This document shows, piece by piece, positions 10,917 to 22,110 of a DNA stretch of 64,000 bases. The notes beneath the pieces are model-generated. The model did no database searches. It had not been told where the DNA came from and saw only the letters and a program-made list of their open reading frames with translations. Position 1 is the stretch's first letter, and each line of letters begins with the position of its first letter. Made by a program: the position numbers and the translations under genes. Location of the stretch: NCBI RefSeq assembly GCF_027409185.1, contig NC_084469.1, positions 102,239,835-102,303,834 of the forward strand, given 5' to 3'. Source of the stretch: Cynocephalus volans (Eukaryota > Chordata > Mammalia > Dermoptera > Cynocephalidae).

Positions 10917-12740
10917 AGATCCCACCAAATTTAAACACTGTGCTCCCTACAGTCTTAAAAAGTTACTTAAATTAAATGGAGGGAAAAATGGGTATGCATC
11001 ACTGTAACTGTAGGATTGCCTAAATTTCCCAATGTTACAGTACACACTGTCCTAAAGTATTCCATATTGGGAATAAATACTCTGGTACAATGAACAATAA
11101 ATTAAAATTAGAGTAAGGTTTTAGGATATATAACATGGTTTGATGCATAGAACCCCACAAGCCCCGGTTAAATAATTAATATGGTCAAAAGTTAATTAAA
11201 ATAGGGTCTCCAAGCTTTAAAACCTGTCCATAAATGTGAACGTGAACAAATGACTGACTGAATGAAACGAATGGATAAATTCCCATGATGGATGACTACA
11301 ACTTTCATCTATCAATGTCCCCATACCTGAAATTATGAAAATTGTTGATTCTACTCAAAAACTGGTAAATATTTTGCTCTATATTGTGTCTGAAGGGCCA
11401 CAATACACATTTTCCAGGCTACTCAACAGCTTTGTCATCACAGACAATTTTTCAGATAGAATGTTGATGACATCTACTTTTCCTCAGGACCACAGATATG
11501 ACATTACATTGTTAACATTCTCCTCTAGGGAGATACATTGGACAGACTAATTAATGACACGTAAGCCCAACATCTTTTAGTCCTTCTGGATTCTGGTGGG
11601 AACATATTTCTTATTTACGAGTTTACTCAAAATTTAAACTCAACAGGCAAGCCTGTTAGTGTTCTCAGAAACTCCTTCAAATATAGAGACTTCGACAACC
11701 TCTTCTCATGCCTCCTGGAGTCTCTGAACCACAGTGATGGCTATTAGTTGCCCAGGTTTCCCATCCAAGAAACTGCAACCTTCCAAACTTGTGCTATCCA
11801 TCATTAAAACACATGACTGGCTACCTACTGCACTATCCTGGTAAAGTGGCTCTCACAGATCGTGAGCCAGTGACCGTCCATACCCAGCTGCTCATTATGC
11901 TCCAGGTTATGAAAATACCATCCATAAGTGTCACACAAGCACCTAGGCCTAGGCAGGATGGAACCAAACATGGGCCCTCTAGTATATTCCACATGTAGGA
12001 GAGTGTGGCTTCCCTGTCCCTGTCCCCAGACTCTGATTCCCTGAAGAGCACCTTGGGATTAACTAAGTAAGCAATGATGAAAGTTCATCCCTATACAAAT
12101 GGCGCTGCTGACCTACACCTGATGGAGCTCAGTGGAATGCTGTTGCACTGAGTATCCACATTGGAACATGGGAAACTAGTCTCTGGTGTAGAGACAAGCC
12201 GTGGCCGGAGGGACAAGTATTCCATACAACAAACCTGTCATTATCATTTAAAATCTGTCTTCCCAAGCAACACATGACCAACCAGTTTAATGGTTTCTTT
12301 CCTTCCTCCCTCAGGACAGAGACACTGTGTATTCTATTGTGTTACTCCCTCTGTGCACCCACCCAAAATAAGCACATACCCCAGAGGTTTGTTCACCACA
12401 GACCTCCAGATGTGGACACTGGAGGCCTCTGGACCACAGTGGTACCCAATTTCCCTGAGCATGGGAGCCTGCCCACCAGCTTTGGTTCACATGTGCCCTA
12501 AGGTGTGTTTGTCACATCTCTCATGAGACAGACGCCAGGAATTTGAGATTTTGTGCTGACAGTGGAGTCCCAACGCCCTCTGCACATGAACACACCAATT
12601 TCTTGCAGCATGTTTGACTCGTGACGGTAGACCACCTCAAACCAGGAGTAACCCAGCAACATCTCCACCCTCCAGTGGGCTACAAGTACACTGTGGCCAA
12701 CAGGCCCTACTATGGACCCAGTGATCTCCATCTTCAGGTA
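10917..12740. other. Unassigned duplicated sequence in copy A
   Basis: Single-copy-looking DNA that matches about 23790-26930 in copy B. I recognise no gene. Frames are short, and the matching frames in copy B do not agree in phase, which argues against coding. Confidence 0.5.
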
Positions 12741-13285
12741 TTCATACCCTTGAATAATTCCCTTTCCTTGAGTGTACACAAGACCTTTGACTTGTTTCAA
12801 GCCTTTACAATATGACAAATATGAATTCTGCAGATGTAATTAAGGACCCAAATCAGTTGGTTTTGAGTTCATCAATACAGAGTTATCCTGGAAAACTGAC
12901 TTATCAGGTGGCAGTCTTTTTAAAGAGATAATCTAGGCCTTCCCTGAGGTTCTGGCTCTACTCTAACTTGCTTAATGGAAGTGCCATGTGGCAAGAACTG
13001 CAGGTAGCCTCTAGAAGCTGTCGGCAAATAACAAGTCTTACAGCAGCAAGGAGATGGATTTTGCAGTTACCTGAGTGTAGAGACAGATTCTTCCCTAATT
13101 AAGCATCCCTAGAAAGCCGGATGAAAACACAACCTAACCAATGCCTTGACTGCAGCCTGGTGAGAACCTGAGCAGAGCACCTACCTAAGCCATGTCTGAA
13201 CTCCTGATCTAAAGAAAGTGTGAGATAATAGCAGTGTATTGCATTGTCACTAAACGTTTGTAATCTGTTAGAAAGCAATAGATAA
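12740..13285 (+). repeat. MLT1-like MaLR LTR, old
   Basis: The order of landmarks resembles MLT1-type ERVL-MaLR LTRs: 'ccttgagtgtacacaag' near the start, a middle with 'gccatgtggcaag', then 'ctgagcagagcacctacc', 'gtgagataatag' and 'agcaatagataac' at the end. It is a fossil LTR without an internal region. Only its first part is visible in copy B (about 26935-27050). The family name comes from remembered consensus wording. Confidence 0.5.
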
Positions 13286-13394
13286 CAAACACATTTTCTC
13301 TAAGGAGGTCTCAATCCCTTCCTTGGGGAGGGCAGACATTCCATATAACAAACTTGCCAGTATTTATTTGAAATCTGTCTTCATAACTGAGGCC

Positions 13395-13605
13395 ACCAGA
13401 GATGGGAAAGGGAGAGGCGTGGGGGGCTTAGTGAGAAATTGTTAAAAGGCCACAAAAAATGATTACATTGTATAATGCTGAATACACTAATTATCCTGAT
13501 TTGAGCATTACATAATGCACACAGGTGTTGATATTCAACACTGTACCCCACAGATATGTACAATCAATTATGTTTCAACAAAAAATAAATAAAATCATTC
13601 TTCCT
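13395..13605 (+). mobile_element. LINE-1 3' end fragment
   Basis: It shows the typical mammalian L1 3' terminus: 'gatttgagcattacataatg', then 'tattcaacactgtacccca', then 'gtacaatcaattatg', ending in AAATAAATAAAA. A similar L1 3' end is at 52690-52835. Confidence 0.7.
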
Positions 13606-13792
13606 AGACACACTGTAGTCTCATGGTGGGAGTACTATATCCATTCGAATGGTTACTGTTTCTCCATTCCTGGAAGAGAGCCTGGCAGTGAGACATTGAA
13701 TTTAGGGAATTCAATGATCATTTGTGGTTTGTTAGACAACAGTCATTCCCTACAAAAATGTTACAGTATAGCTAAATGCAAATAGAGGGCAC

Positions 13793-13915
13793 AGGCCTGG
13801 CAGGTTAGCTCAGGTGGTTTAGAACATGGTGTTGATAAAACCAAGAGCAAGGATTCAGATACCCTTACAGGCCAGCTGCCAAAAAACCAACAAACAAAAA
13901 ACCCCCACAAATAGA
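13793..13915 (+). repeat. CYN-type SINE, monomer
   Basis: One tRNA-Ile-like unit, GGCCTGGCAGGTTAGCTCAGG to CAGGCCAGCTGCC, followed by a CCAAAAAACC-rich tail. The head is well conserved. Confidence 0.8.
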
Positions 13916-13965
13916 AGGCACACAGAAACAGAATTACAAAGCAGAAATTAAGTAAGACTCATATA

Positions 13966-13968
<3 letters not shown>

Positions 13969-13998
<30 letters not shown>
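13969..13998. repeat. Poly-A tract
   Basis: About 30 consecutive A. 'gactcata' occurs on both sides, so this may be the tail of a short retroposed piece or simple slippage. Confidence 0.8.
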
Positions 13999-14000
<2 letters not shown>

Positions 14001-14939
14001 CTCATAAAGTGTCTCCCCACACTGCAACATAAACCAAAACATTGTACTTCTGGAAGTATATTTGAGTATTCTTATTCACCATATATGTGGACAAGATACT
14101 GACACTCCTCTTGAAAACAAATGCCTTGCACTTAAAACTAAAATGTGTTCCTTATTTTTCTCCAGAACAATTTCTAAACAAGGTTAACAAAAGTTGATTC
14201 AGAAACTGCCAAATGGTACAAGATCAGGAGAAGTCAAACAATTTAATGTATGGCAACCTTAAAAGCCTATGCTGAAAATGTTCCTCCACATGTGAAAAAC
14301 TGATACAGAGAAGTTTATTCACCACAGATTAATCACAGATGCTACAACTGGATAGAAAAGTTGCTAAGGGACAAGATATTATGTGTCAAAATATCAACCC
14401 ACAAATTACTTCCTTATTCAAAATAAAAAGTCAAAAAAAAAAAGGAAAAGAAATTAAAAAGAAAGGAAAAGAAAAAAAGACAAAGGAAAAGTCTACTTTT
14501 AAAAAAGAACACTACCTTCAACAAGTGTTAAACTTAGTACCACTAACAGAAGGACAATATAAATGTCTTCCTGATAAAATGCAATTGGAAGTACACAACA
14601 CCACCTACAAAATATTTTACAAACGATCTTTTGAAGCCTCGACTAGGTAACAGGAAACTATGGCTCACAGATATGTTTTTGTAAATATGGTTTCATCCGA
14701 ACAAAGCCATGCCCATCTGTTTAGTACACTATGTGACTGCTTGCCCACTACAAAGACAGAGCTGATTAATTCCAGACCTCATGGCCCACAAAGCAAAGTA
14801 CTTTCTATTTGTCCCTTTTCAGATAAAACATTCATCAACCTCTGCTCCGGAACATAATTAGCAGTTTAAAGGAAACACAGACAATGGAGGAATAATTTAA
14901 ACACACCGTGAATATATAATCAAAATAGTAGAATGCTGA

Positions 14940-15062
14940 GGGCTGACTGGTTAGCTCAATTGGTTAGAGTTTGGTGCTGGTAACACCAAAGTCAACCATT
15001 TGGATACCCACACCGGCCAGATGCCAAAACAAAACAAAACAAAATTAAAAAATAAAATAATA
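14940..15062 (+). repeat. CYN-type SINE, monomer
   Basis: GGGCTGACTGGTTAGCTCAA to ACCGGCCAGATGCC, followed by an AAAACAAAAC-type tail. The short stretch 'aatagtagaatg' occurs on both sides (about 14924 and 15058), consistent with a target-site duplication. Confidence 0.8.
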
Positions 15063-15899
15063 GTAGAATGTTGGAGTTTCTAAGAGAATATGTAGCTCTG
15101 CAAAAATTCAATAAACCGCGAGTATGCTTGGTTCAGAGACTGAAACAGGTAAACAAATGTAATACAGAAACCTTGAATGAATCTTAGATCCAAAAACACC
15201 CAAAAGCCTATTTTAAAACAATGTGGAGAATTTTCTTTTCTAAGAGAGAAGATATCACATTACTTTACTGTTTCTCATTTTCTTGGTTGAAATAATAGTA
15301 ATTTGCATTTAGTAAGACAATATCTTTACCTTTAGAAAATGCATTAGCAAGCATTTAAAGGTCAAGTCTCATATCTACTATCTATTTTTAATTTACTTAC
15401 TATCAAATAATCCACTATAAAATGTATTTATCTATCTGGAGAGAGAGTAAACATGCAAAGTGGTAAAACTGGGGGAATCTACTACAATGGGTATTAGATA
15501 TTCAAATTAACAGTACGTTGAAGATTTTTCAAAAGAGAGATGTGGGGGAAAACACACTTAGTCCAACATTCCTGGTAGTGGTAAATTCGATTATTCTAGG
15601 ACTACTGTTATAAAGCCTCCATCCTTTCTTCCTGGAGGGTCCTTGACTTATGGGCTGTGGGGATGCACAGGCCTAGAAACTTCAGATGAAAAGAACATCT
15701 AAATATTCTCAGTTTTCTTTAATAGAGTTCTGAGATCTACGAACGTTTATATCCACATACAAGACTATGCACGTCCTAGACACCTAAGAAAGTATCTTTA
15801 CATTTGTACATGAAAGTACTTGTCAAAAATAAAACAGGACGCCCAAATCCGAATTCCCATTAGAAACATCCGTTTGCATAAGAAAAGTTAGGAAGAGGT
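15063..15899. other. Unassigned non-coding sequence
   Basis: AT-rich sequence left of the CpG-rich block. No repeat or gene was recognised. Confidence 0.4.
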
Positions 15900-15930
15900 T
15901 CCCTTGAACCAACTCTCACACAGGGCTTAC

Positions 15931-16080
15931 CGGGAAGCGCTGGAATCACCAGGTCTGTGAGGCCGGAGGACGCTGGGGACAGAGTCAACGAGACGAACGG
16001 CGGCAAGTCGTATTTCTTCCGGAAATAAAATCACAACGGTTACTACTGGGTCTCACGGCTGGCTAGCTTCAGCGCAGCCA
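15931..16080 (-). other. Candidate untranslated first exon
   Basis: The minus-strand sequence from the ETS-like core near 16020 down to 15931 ends at a consensus donor (CCCG|GTAAGC). It contains no ATG-initiated frame of note. Its 5' limit is a guess set by the ETS site. It is supported only by CpG context, motif and donor. Confidence 0.35.
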
Positions 16081-16249
16081 TGTTGAGCCTTCCCTCCACC
16101 CCCAGCCTTCTTCCTTTCTTCTCCGGGAACTGAGATTCCTCTCCCGGGAAGGGGTAAACATTACTGTTATCATCAAGGGAACGTCTTGTGGGCTGTGTCT
16201 AGCACGCTTTGGGCAGGCTTTGTACTGAGGCAGTCAGTGGCTAATCCGG

Positions 16250-16470
16250 AGCCTATGACTTAACCTACCAGCTGTTATCGGACCCCAAGAGCTGTGTCAC
16301 CTTGCATACCACTGGTTTCAAAATTGCCCATTATTCTGAACCCTCCCTAAAAGTCTTATAAACTCCCTGCTTTCCTTAGTTCGGGAGAACTGATCTGGCT
16401 GAAATTGCGCCTGGCTCGGGTCTCTTTCTCTTCTCCGTCTCGCCGAACCTAACAGTTACTCTGGAGACTT
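16250..16470 (+). repeat. Possible ERV1-type LTR fragment
   Basis: A TATAAA box (16357-16362), a 'tttccttagttcgggagaac' stretch and a C/T-rich 'gtctctttctcttctccgtc' run resemble the promoter and R region of gammaretrovirus-like LTRs. No internal region or second LTR was seen. Tentative; it could instead be native promoter sequence. Confidence 0.25.
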
Positions 16471-17049
16471 TTGAAGAGGAAAGCACAGAGCATAAAAACA
16501 CCCGGCGGACGTGCCACTGTCACGTCGGACCCGGCTCCCGGTAGGGACGAAGGCCCGAGCAGCCTTTCGGCCCAGGCCGCGCCGGGAAGACCCGCGACCC
16601 CGGCGGACGGGAGCGGAGCGACCCAGGCCTCTCTACGGAGGCCCCTCGGCGGGCCACACCCGACCCTAAACGCCCCCTTCTCTTCCCAGTCATCCCCTTT
16701 AAGCAGAACTCACTAGAGTCGGGACCTTCCTGCAACCAAGAAGGAGCAAAAGCTTCTGGGCGCGCGCAGCCAGCTACAGCAGGCAGGGCGGCGCGGTGAC
16801 GTCACTTCCGCTTCCCTGGCGGGCCGAGCGCGGTTCCGGAACTGGAGCCTCAGTCACGTGACACTCTCCAGGTGGAGAAATTCTACTCTCCTCCCGCCCA
16901 GGTGCCGCTATTGGAAACAGACTCCAGGGCAAGACGGAAGTTAGAACTAGGCTTCTGGGCGGGGCTACGGGCAGGGGGCGGGGCCAATGTGTTTTGCATT
17001 TGGTACCCATAACTCTTTTGCTACGGGAATGTCAACATTTAGTCCTGTC

Positions 17050-17160
17050 GTTTGCAGCAACATGGAGAATCCTGGAAGACGGTATGTTACGTGAAATAAG
17101 TCAGGCACAGAAAGATAAATACCGCATGTTCTCCCTCGTAGGTGGGAGCTAAAAAACAAG
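17050..17160 (+). mobile_element. LINE-1 3'-region fragment
   Basis: It contains the standard L1 3' wording 'gcagcaacatgga', 'gtgaaataagtcaggcacag' and 'aaataccgcatgttctc', ending at 'ggtgggagctaaaaa'. It directly abuts the 5' end of the RAP1GDS1 pseudogene, with only about 15 bp between. Confidence 0.75.
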
Positions 17161-17174
17161 TTGAAATGGTCCAA

Positions 17175-17950
17175 GTGGGCCCGCCGCGGCCGCGTCTCCT
17201 GCAGCAACAGCAGCAGCTGATCCTCCCCGGCGGCCGACCCCCGCGCGTCTCTCCCAGGCTGCGAGAGCGACAGAGGTAGAGGGAGGACACAGAGCCGCGC
17301 CGCCCGCACCGTAGACCTTCGCATCACCCGGCTGGCTCTTCACACTCTGGTGGGAACGTGGATACAGAAGCAAGTGACAAAACGCATGGAAGTGGAATAC
17401 TTCGACCCTTTGCAAGTCTGTTGACTCTACAGTCTTCCTGCACAGCCAAAATAGCTAACGTCGTAGCAGAAGTAGCCAAAAATGAATTTATGCGAATTCC
17501 ATGTTTGGATGATGGATTGATTTCACCACTGGTGCAGCTGCTAAATAGCAAAAAGCAGGAAATACTGCTTCAAACGGGCAGGGCTCTAGGAAACATGTTA
17601 CAATAGCCATCTCCCCTCGCTGGAGTTTCCAGGAGTGTGACCTGAAGAAATTGGAACCACGGAAATTGAAATGTAGAGTCCCTTCAAGCTCAACGTATCA
17701 ATATGGGTGTTATTCCCACCTTAGTGAAATTACTGGGCATCCACTGCCAAAATGCAGCTCTTACAGAAATGTATCTTGTTGAATTTGGTAATTTAGCAGA
17801 ATTTGAGTCAAGTAAACAACAGTTTGCCAGTACAAGCCTTGCTGAAGAACTGGTAAAACTCTTCAAGACACAAATAGAACATAAGAGAGGAATGGTTTTT
17901 GAAGTTCTTGCTCCACTGGCAGAAAATGATGCTATTAAACTACAGCTGGT
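17175..17950 (+). pseudogene. RAP1GDS1: RAP1GDS1 processed pseudogene, truncated
   Basis: RAP1GDS1 (SmgGDS) is an armadillo-repeat chaperone and exchange factor for small GTPases. This copy has no introns. A GC-rich 5' UTR (17175-17330) is followed by frames matching the early armadillo repeats: SSCTAKIANVVAEVAKNEFM and LISPLVQLLNSK, then MGVIPTLVKLLGIHCQNAAL and VFEVLAPLAENDAIKLQLV. The first roughly 30 codons are missing or unrecognisable. About 45-50 residues between RALGN and MGVIPTL are gone. Homology stops where a CYN SINE begins at 17952, leaving well over half of the protein (normally about 600 residues) absent and no A tail. It is non-functional. Confidence 0.9.
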
Positions 17951-17951
17951 T

Positions 17952-18127
17952 GGGCCGGCCCGTGGCTCACTCGAGAGAGTGTGGTGCTGATAACATCGAG
18001 GCCACGGGTTCGGATCCCATATAGGGATGGCCGGTTAGCTCACTTGGGAGAGCGTGGTGCTGACAACACCAAGTCAAGGGTTAACATCCCCTTACCGGTC
18101 ATCTTTAGAAAAACAAAAACAAAAAAA
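17952..18127 (+). repeat. CYN SINE, dimeric
   Basis: GGGCCGGCCCGTGGCTCACT to ACCGGTCATCTTT, with an A-rich tail and two tRNA-Ile-like units. It sits exactly where recognisable RAP1GDS1 homology ends. Confidence 0.85.
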
Positions 18128-18479
18128 CTTTTCTACCAGCCTCTGTCCACGTTCCTAGAGCCCTTACAGTGATTCTTCCATATTGACAATTTTGCCAATC
18201 CATGAAAGGATCTATCCGTTCCATTCAATCAATCCCATCTGTAGGCGTTTATTTACAACCATATTCCTTTTCATTCATCTGGACACGATGCTAAACTCTT
18301 AGCACTTGATTCCTTTGCATTTTTAATGTACTAATATTTTCTCTTATCCTTGAATTTTTTTCATCTTCAAATACGTATTTTTGTTTTTATTTTCCTGATC
18401 TTACCATACGGGCCAGACAACCTATTATTCTACATTGTAAAATAGCACTGATACCAGGCATTCTCCCTAGGTTAATCCA

Positions 18480-19200
18480 GAAATGAAACATAGTAAAAAA
18501 ATAAATAAATAAAAATAAATGCAACATCATCTCAATAAAAATATCAACAAATTTCTTAAGGAGTTAGGCAAACAGATATGTTCATATGTATCATACGTAT
18601 CTGGTTCATACGTACCAACGTTCATACAGAAGAACAAACATCTGATGATCCGTAAAACACTGAGAAACCAAAGTGATGATGCCCTGAGGACATTAAAAGA
18701 TACTATAAAGCCTCTATCTATAAAACTGTGGTATCGGCACTTGAACAGGAAACAGACAAACAAAATAATGTAGAATATCTAGAAATATATCAGAAACCCC
18801 TCATTGGTCAGCCACCAAAAAGAAAAGAAAAGAAATACACTCAAGAACATATCAAAACATAATTCAAGGAGGTCGTATTTTGGATCACTGGGGCTAAAGG
18901 GGAATTTTTTTTTTTTTTTTTAAGATGACTAGTAAGGGGATCTTAACCCTTGACTTGGTGTTGTCAGCACCACGCTCTCCCAAGTTAGCTAATCGGCTAT
19001 CCCTATATAGGATCCGAACCCGTGGCCTTGGTGTTATCAGAACCTCACTCTCCCGAGTGAGCCACGGGCTGGCCCGAAAGGGGAATATTTAATGAAAAGT
19101 GTCCCAAAAAACAGGTTAGCCATGTGGGATACGATGAAGTTCCATCTATACCTCCACGATTTCCACAAAAGAACTTCAAATGGACCAGGGATGTAAATGT
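18480..19200 (+). mobile_element. Old LINE-1 fragment, counterpart of copy A
   Basis: Heavily decayed ORF2-derived sequence matching 2380-2830 ('taaagcctctatctataaaa', 'gtatcggcacttgaacag'). A minus-strand SINE at 18906-19076 interrupts it. Confidence 0.55.
18906..19076 (-). repeat. CYN SINE, dimeric
   Basis: The poly-T start, two tRNA-Ile-like units and the terminal GGGCTGGCCC mark a minus-strand dimer. The 10-bp duplication AAAGGGGAAT flanks it exactly (18896-18905 and 19077-19086). Confidence 0.85.
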
Positions 19201-19215
19201 GAAAATAGAAATCAT

Positions 19216-19350
19216 ACACTAAGAAGATACTTCAAAACGTTCATGGAAAAAACAAAAACAAAAAAACCCCAAAAAGTTCATGGAAAGATTCATATTATCT
19301 TTTCATTCTATTTCTCCACAAACTTCTTAAAGTACCCTGTGATATCGAGT
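19216..19350. mobile_element. Short palindromic DNA transposon (MITE), decayed
   Basis: Inverted ends, 'gatacttcaaaacgttcatgg' against 'cttcttaaagtaccctg', surround a short A-rich core and a 'cattctatttctccac' stretch. It is the same element as the better-preserved 53280-53372 copy and is probably a mariner-like non-autonomous transposon. Confidence 0.5.
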
Positions 19351-19769
19351 GTTCAAGAGACTTCTCGGCTGATCAAGGAAAAAGATGTGACCACGAGGGG
19401 GCAGTATCACACAAAAGCTTCACTTTGACAGGCTTTGACTGGTGTGCACGTGGGCAAGTCCCTCACAGCTTGTAAATAGCCGGAGGCTTGGGCGTGGGGG
19501 TCTCTACTCAGAAATGGTGGAGGGGGAGAGATCTCCCAGAGGAAAGGGGGATCAGAGAGGGGCCCTGTGTTACTAGGAGATGCTGCTCAGCAGCTTGGCA
19601 AGGAATCTTTGGGTCAGAAAGCTCTGAAGGAGAGCAGGTGTTTGGGGTGTTTATAGCCCCAAGATTTAGCTGATCTATGGCTACCAGATGTTGGGCACAA
19701 TTTCATGGAGTATTCAAATCAGACACACTCCAAATGGCTAAAAACATACTTGTTTGGGCTGTGTCCCAA

Positions 19770-21290
19770 ATACTCGGGGGTGTCAAATTTTGAGTTTGGC
19801 AATGATGAGTTATTGTGGAAAATGGCACTATGAATATTGGTGTACAGATATCCCACTGAGTCCCTGATTCAGTTCTCCTGGACATATACTCAGAATAGGA
19901 ATTGCTGAACCATATGGTAATTCTCTTTAATATCTGAGTAACCACCATACTGTTTTCCCCAGTGACTGAACCATTTTTACATTACCAACAGTAATGCACA
20001 AGGTTCTAATTTTTCCATATCCTCATCAACACTTGTATTTTCTGGGTTTTGGGGGGGGGTTAATACTCATCCTAATATGCGTGAAGTGATATCTCATTTT
20101 GGTTTTGATTTTATTTTATTTTATTTTATTTTGTCAATATACAATGTGGTTGATTATTGTGGCCCATTACCGAAACCTCCCTCCTGCCTCCCTCTCCCCT
20201 TCCCCTCCCAACAACTTCATATCTGTTCGCTTGTTGTATCAGCTTCAAGGAATTGTAATTGTTGTGTCTTCTTCCCTCACCGCCCCCCCAGTTTATTTGT
20301 GTATTTATTTATTTTAGGCTCCCACAAATAAGTGAGAACATGTGATATTTCTCTTTGTGTGCCTGACCCGTTTCACTTACTATAGTTCTCTCTAGGTCCA
20401 TCCATGTTGTTGCAAATGGCAGTATTTCATTCTTTTTTATAGCAGAGTAGTATTCCATTGTGTAGATGTACTACATTTTCTGTATCCACTCATCTGATGA
20501 TGGACATTGTAAATAGTGCTGCAATGAACATTGGAGAACAGGTATACCTTCAACTTGATGATTTCCATTCCTCTGGGTATATTCCCAGCAGTGGGATAGC
20601 TGGGTCATATGGTAGATCTATCTGCAATTGTTTGAGGCACCTCCATACCATTTTCCATAGAGGCTGCACCATTTTGCAGTCCCACCAACAATGTATGAGA
20701 GTTCCTTTTTCTCTGCAACCTCGCCAGCATTTATCATTCACAGTCTTTTGGATATTAGCCATCCTAACTGGGGTGAGATGGTATCTCAGTGTGGTTTTGA
20801 TTTGCATTTCCCTAATGTTTAGTAATGGTGAGCATTTTTTGATGTATTTATTGAATGGCTAAATATGTTCTTGGAAAAAATGTCTATTCAAGTGCTTTTC
20901 TCATTTTTGAATTCTGTTGGTTTTTTGTTGCTGAGTTGTCAAAGTTCTTTATAATCTGGATACTAATCCCTCATCAGATATATGATTTGTTTCTCCCATT
21001 GTGTAGTTTGTTGTATCACTCTCTTCTTATTATCCTTTCATGCACAAAATTTGTTATCTTGATACAGTTCAACTTATCTTTTTGTTGCCTATGTGTTTGA
21101 TATCATATCCAAGAAGTCTTTTTCTGGTCAAATGTCAAGCTTTTACCCCTATGTTTTCTTCTTAGAGTTTCATAGTTTTACCTCCTTCATTAAGGTTTTT
21201 GATCCATTTTGAGTTAATTTTTTATATGATAGAAGGTAAGGATACAACTCCATCCTTTTGCACATAGATATCCCATATTCCCAGCACCAG
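19770..21290 (-). mobile_element. Old LINE-1, minus strand, counterpart of copy A
   Basis: It matches 3280-4460 of copy A. A younger L1 (20105-20870) breaks it at the 'gtgatatctcattttggttt' position. Beyond that the old element resumes with 'cttttctcatttttgaattc' and 'ttttgatccattttgagtta'. Confidence 0.65.
20105..20870 (-). mobile_element. Younger LINE-1, 5' truncated
   Basis: Minus-strand L1 with its A-rich tail on the left (TTTTA repeats) and the 3' UTR start 'gtcaatatacaatgtggttg'. A C-rich stretch and the ORF2 end follow. It is of the same 3'-UTR type as 41730-41838 and 43150-43290. It inserted into an older L1 of the same orientation at a closely matching position, so the right border is uncertain. 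Confidence 0.75.
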
Positions 21291-21299
21291 TTATCCCCA

Positions 21300-21650
21300 C
21301 TCCCAGCATTATTGACATGTGATTGATGAAAAAATGTATATACTCAAGGTGTACAATGTGATGATTTGATACATATATTGTCAAATGATTACCATTATCA
21401 AGCTAATGAACACATTCATCACCTCACAGTTACCTTTTTTCCCTGTATTATATATAGTATTGTAAACTAAAGTCACCATGCTGTACATTAAACCTCCAGA
21501 ACATATTTATCTTATAACTGAATATTTGTTTCCTTTGACCAACATCTCTCATTCCCCCACCTCCCATCCTATGGCAACTGACATTAACTAACAAGCTAAA
21601 AACAAGAACTGTAAATAAAAATTGAATTCTCGAAGTGACCCACACCCAGT
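21300..21650 (-). mobile_element. Old LINE-1 3' end
   Basis: The wording 'attattgacatgtgattg', 'aaggtgtacaatgtgatg', 'cattatcaagctaatgaac' and 'caccatgctgtacatta' is the typical L1M 3' UTR on the minus strand. Confidence 0.75.
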
Positions 21651-21704
21651 TCTCTTATATATGCTGCTAGTTGCTGCCTCCTCTCCCTTCCCCCCACCTT
21701 AATC

Positions 21705-22110
21705 TTTGCTATGAGTCAAATGTGTCCCCTAAAAGTTCGTGTATTGGAAACTTGATTTCCATTGTAACAGTGTTAAGAGGGTGGGGAATCCAATTAGGTA
21801 ATTGAAAGGTGGGGCCTTTAGGAGGTAACTGGATTGTGAGGACTGTGCCCTTGTGAATGGATTGATCCTTTCATGGAGTAATGGGCGTGGTTCTGATGGC
21901 TTCATAAGGAGAGTGAGTGAGAAGGTTGCTCAGCCCGTGGGACACTTTGCATTGCTGTAGAGAGTCACCACAAAGAAGGACCTCACCAGATGTTTTCCCT
22001 GGACCTTGGACTTCCCAGCCTCCAAACTGTAAGAAATAAATTTCATTTCTTTATAAATTACCCAGTTTCAGGTATTCTGTTATAAACACAGAAATGGATT
22101 AATACAGTCT
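21705..22110 (+). repeat. MaLR solo LTR (MST/MLT1 type)
   Basis: It opens TGCTATGAGTCAAATGTGTC, passes through 'aaggtggggcctttaggagg' and 'tggacttcccagcctccaaa', carries AATAAA in 'gaaataaatttc', and ends near 'ggattaatacag'. This is an ERVL-MaLR LTR without an internal region, a fossil. It is absent from copy A, so it arrived after the segmental duplication or was lost there. Confidence 0.85.

Larger units (their letters stand above)
1900..14650 (+). repeat. Ancient segmental duplication, copy A
   Basis: This block matches 18170-29910 in the same orientation and order. Anchors seen by eye: 2090-2340 with 18170-18420; 2980-3560 with 19490-20060; 4520-5390 with 22815-23600; 10960-11560 with 23800-24540; 11990-12190 with 25110-25370; 14090-14640 with 29100-29900. 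Identity in the anchors looks roughly 70-80 percent, with many small indels. Young L1 and SINE insertions differ between the copies, so the duplication is older than they are. Ends are approximate. Confidence 0.75.
15900..17000. promoter_or_regulatory. CpG-rich promoter-like block
   Basis: In this AT-rich window, this block is visibly rich in CpG, most of all at 16490-16990. It carries a perfect CRE, TGACGTCA (16797-16804), overlapping an ETS-type CACTTCCG. A CACGTG E-box is at 16855-16860, and further ETS-like cores TTCCGGA lie near 16017 and 16834. On the minus strand the stretch ending ...GCGCTTCCCG meets an excellent 5' splice site, G|GTAAGC, at 15930. That fits a non-coding first exon (about 15931-16080) of a gene running leftwards out of the window. 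KRAB zinc-finger genes, which neighbour family-7 OR clusters in human 19p13.2, often have this type of first exon; that link is inference. No coding exon was identified. Confidence 0.55.

Noticed and set aside
16471-16735. Small frames in the CpG-rich block
   Set aside because: CpG-rich DNA lacks stop codons by composition. No conserved protein was seen and no splice donor follows on the plus strand.
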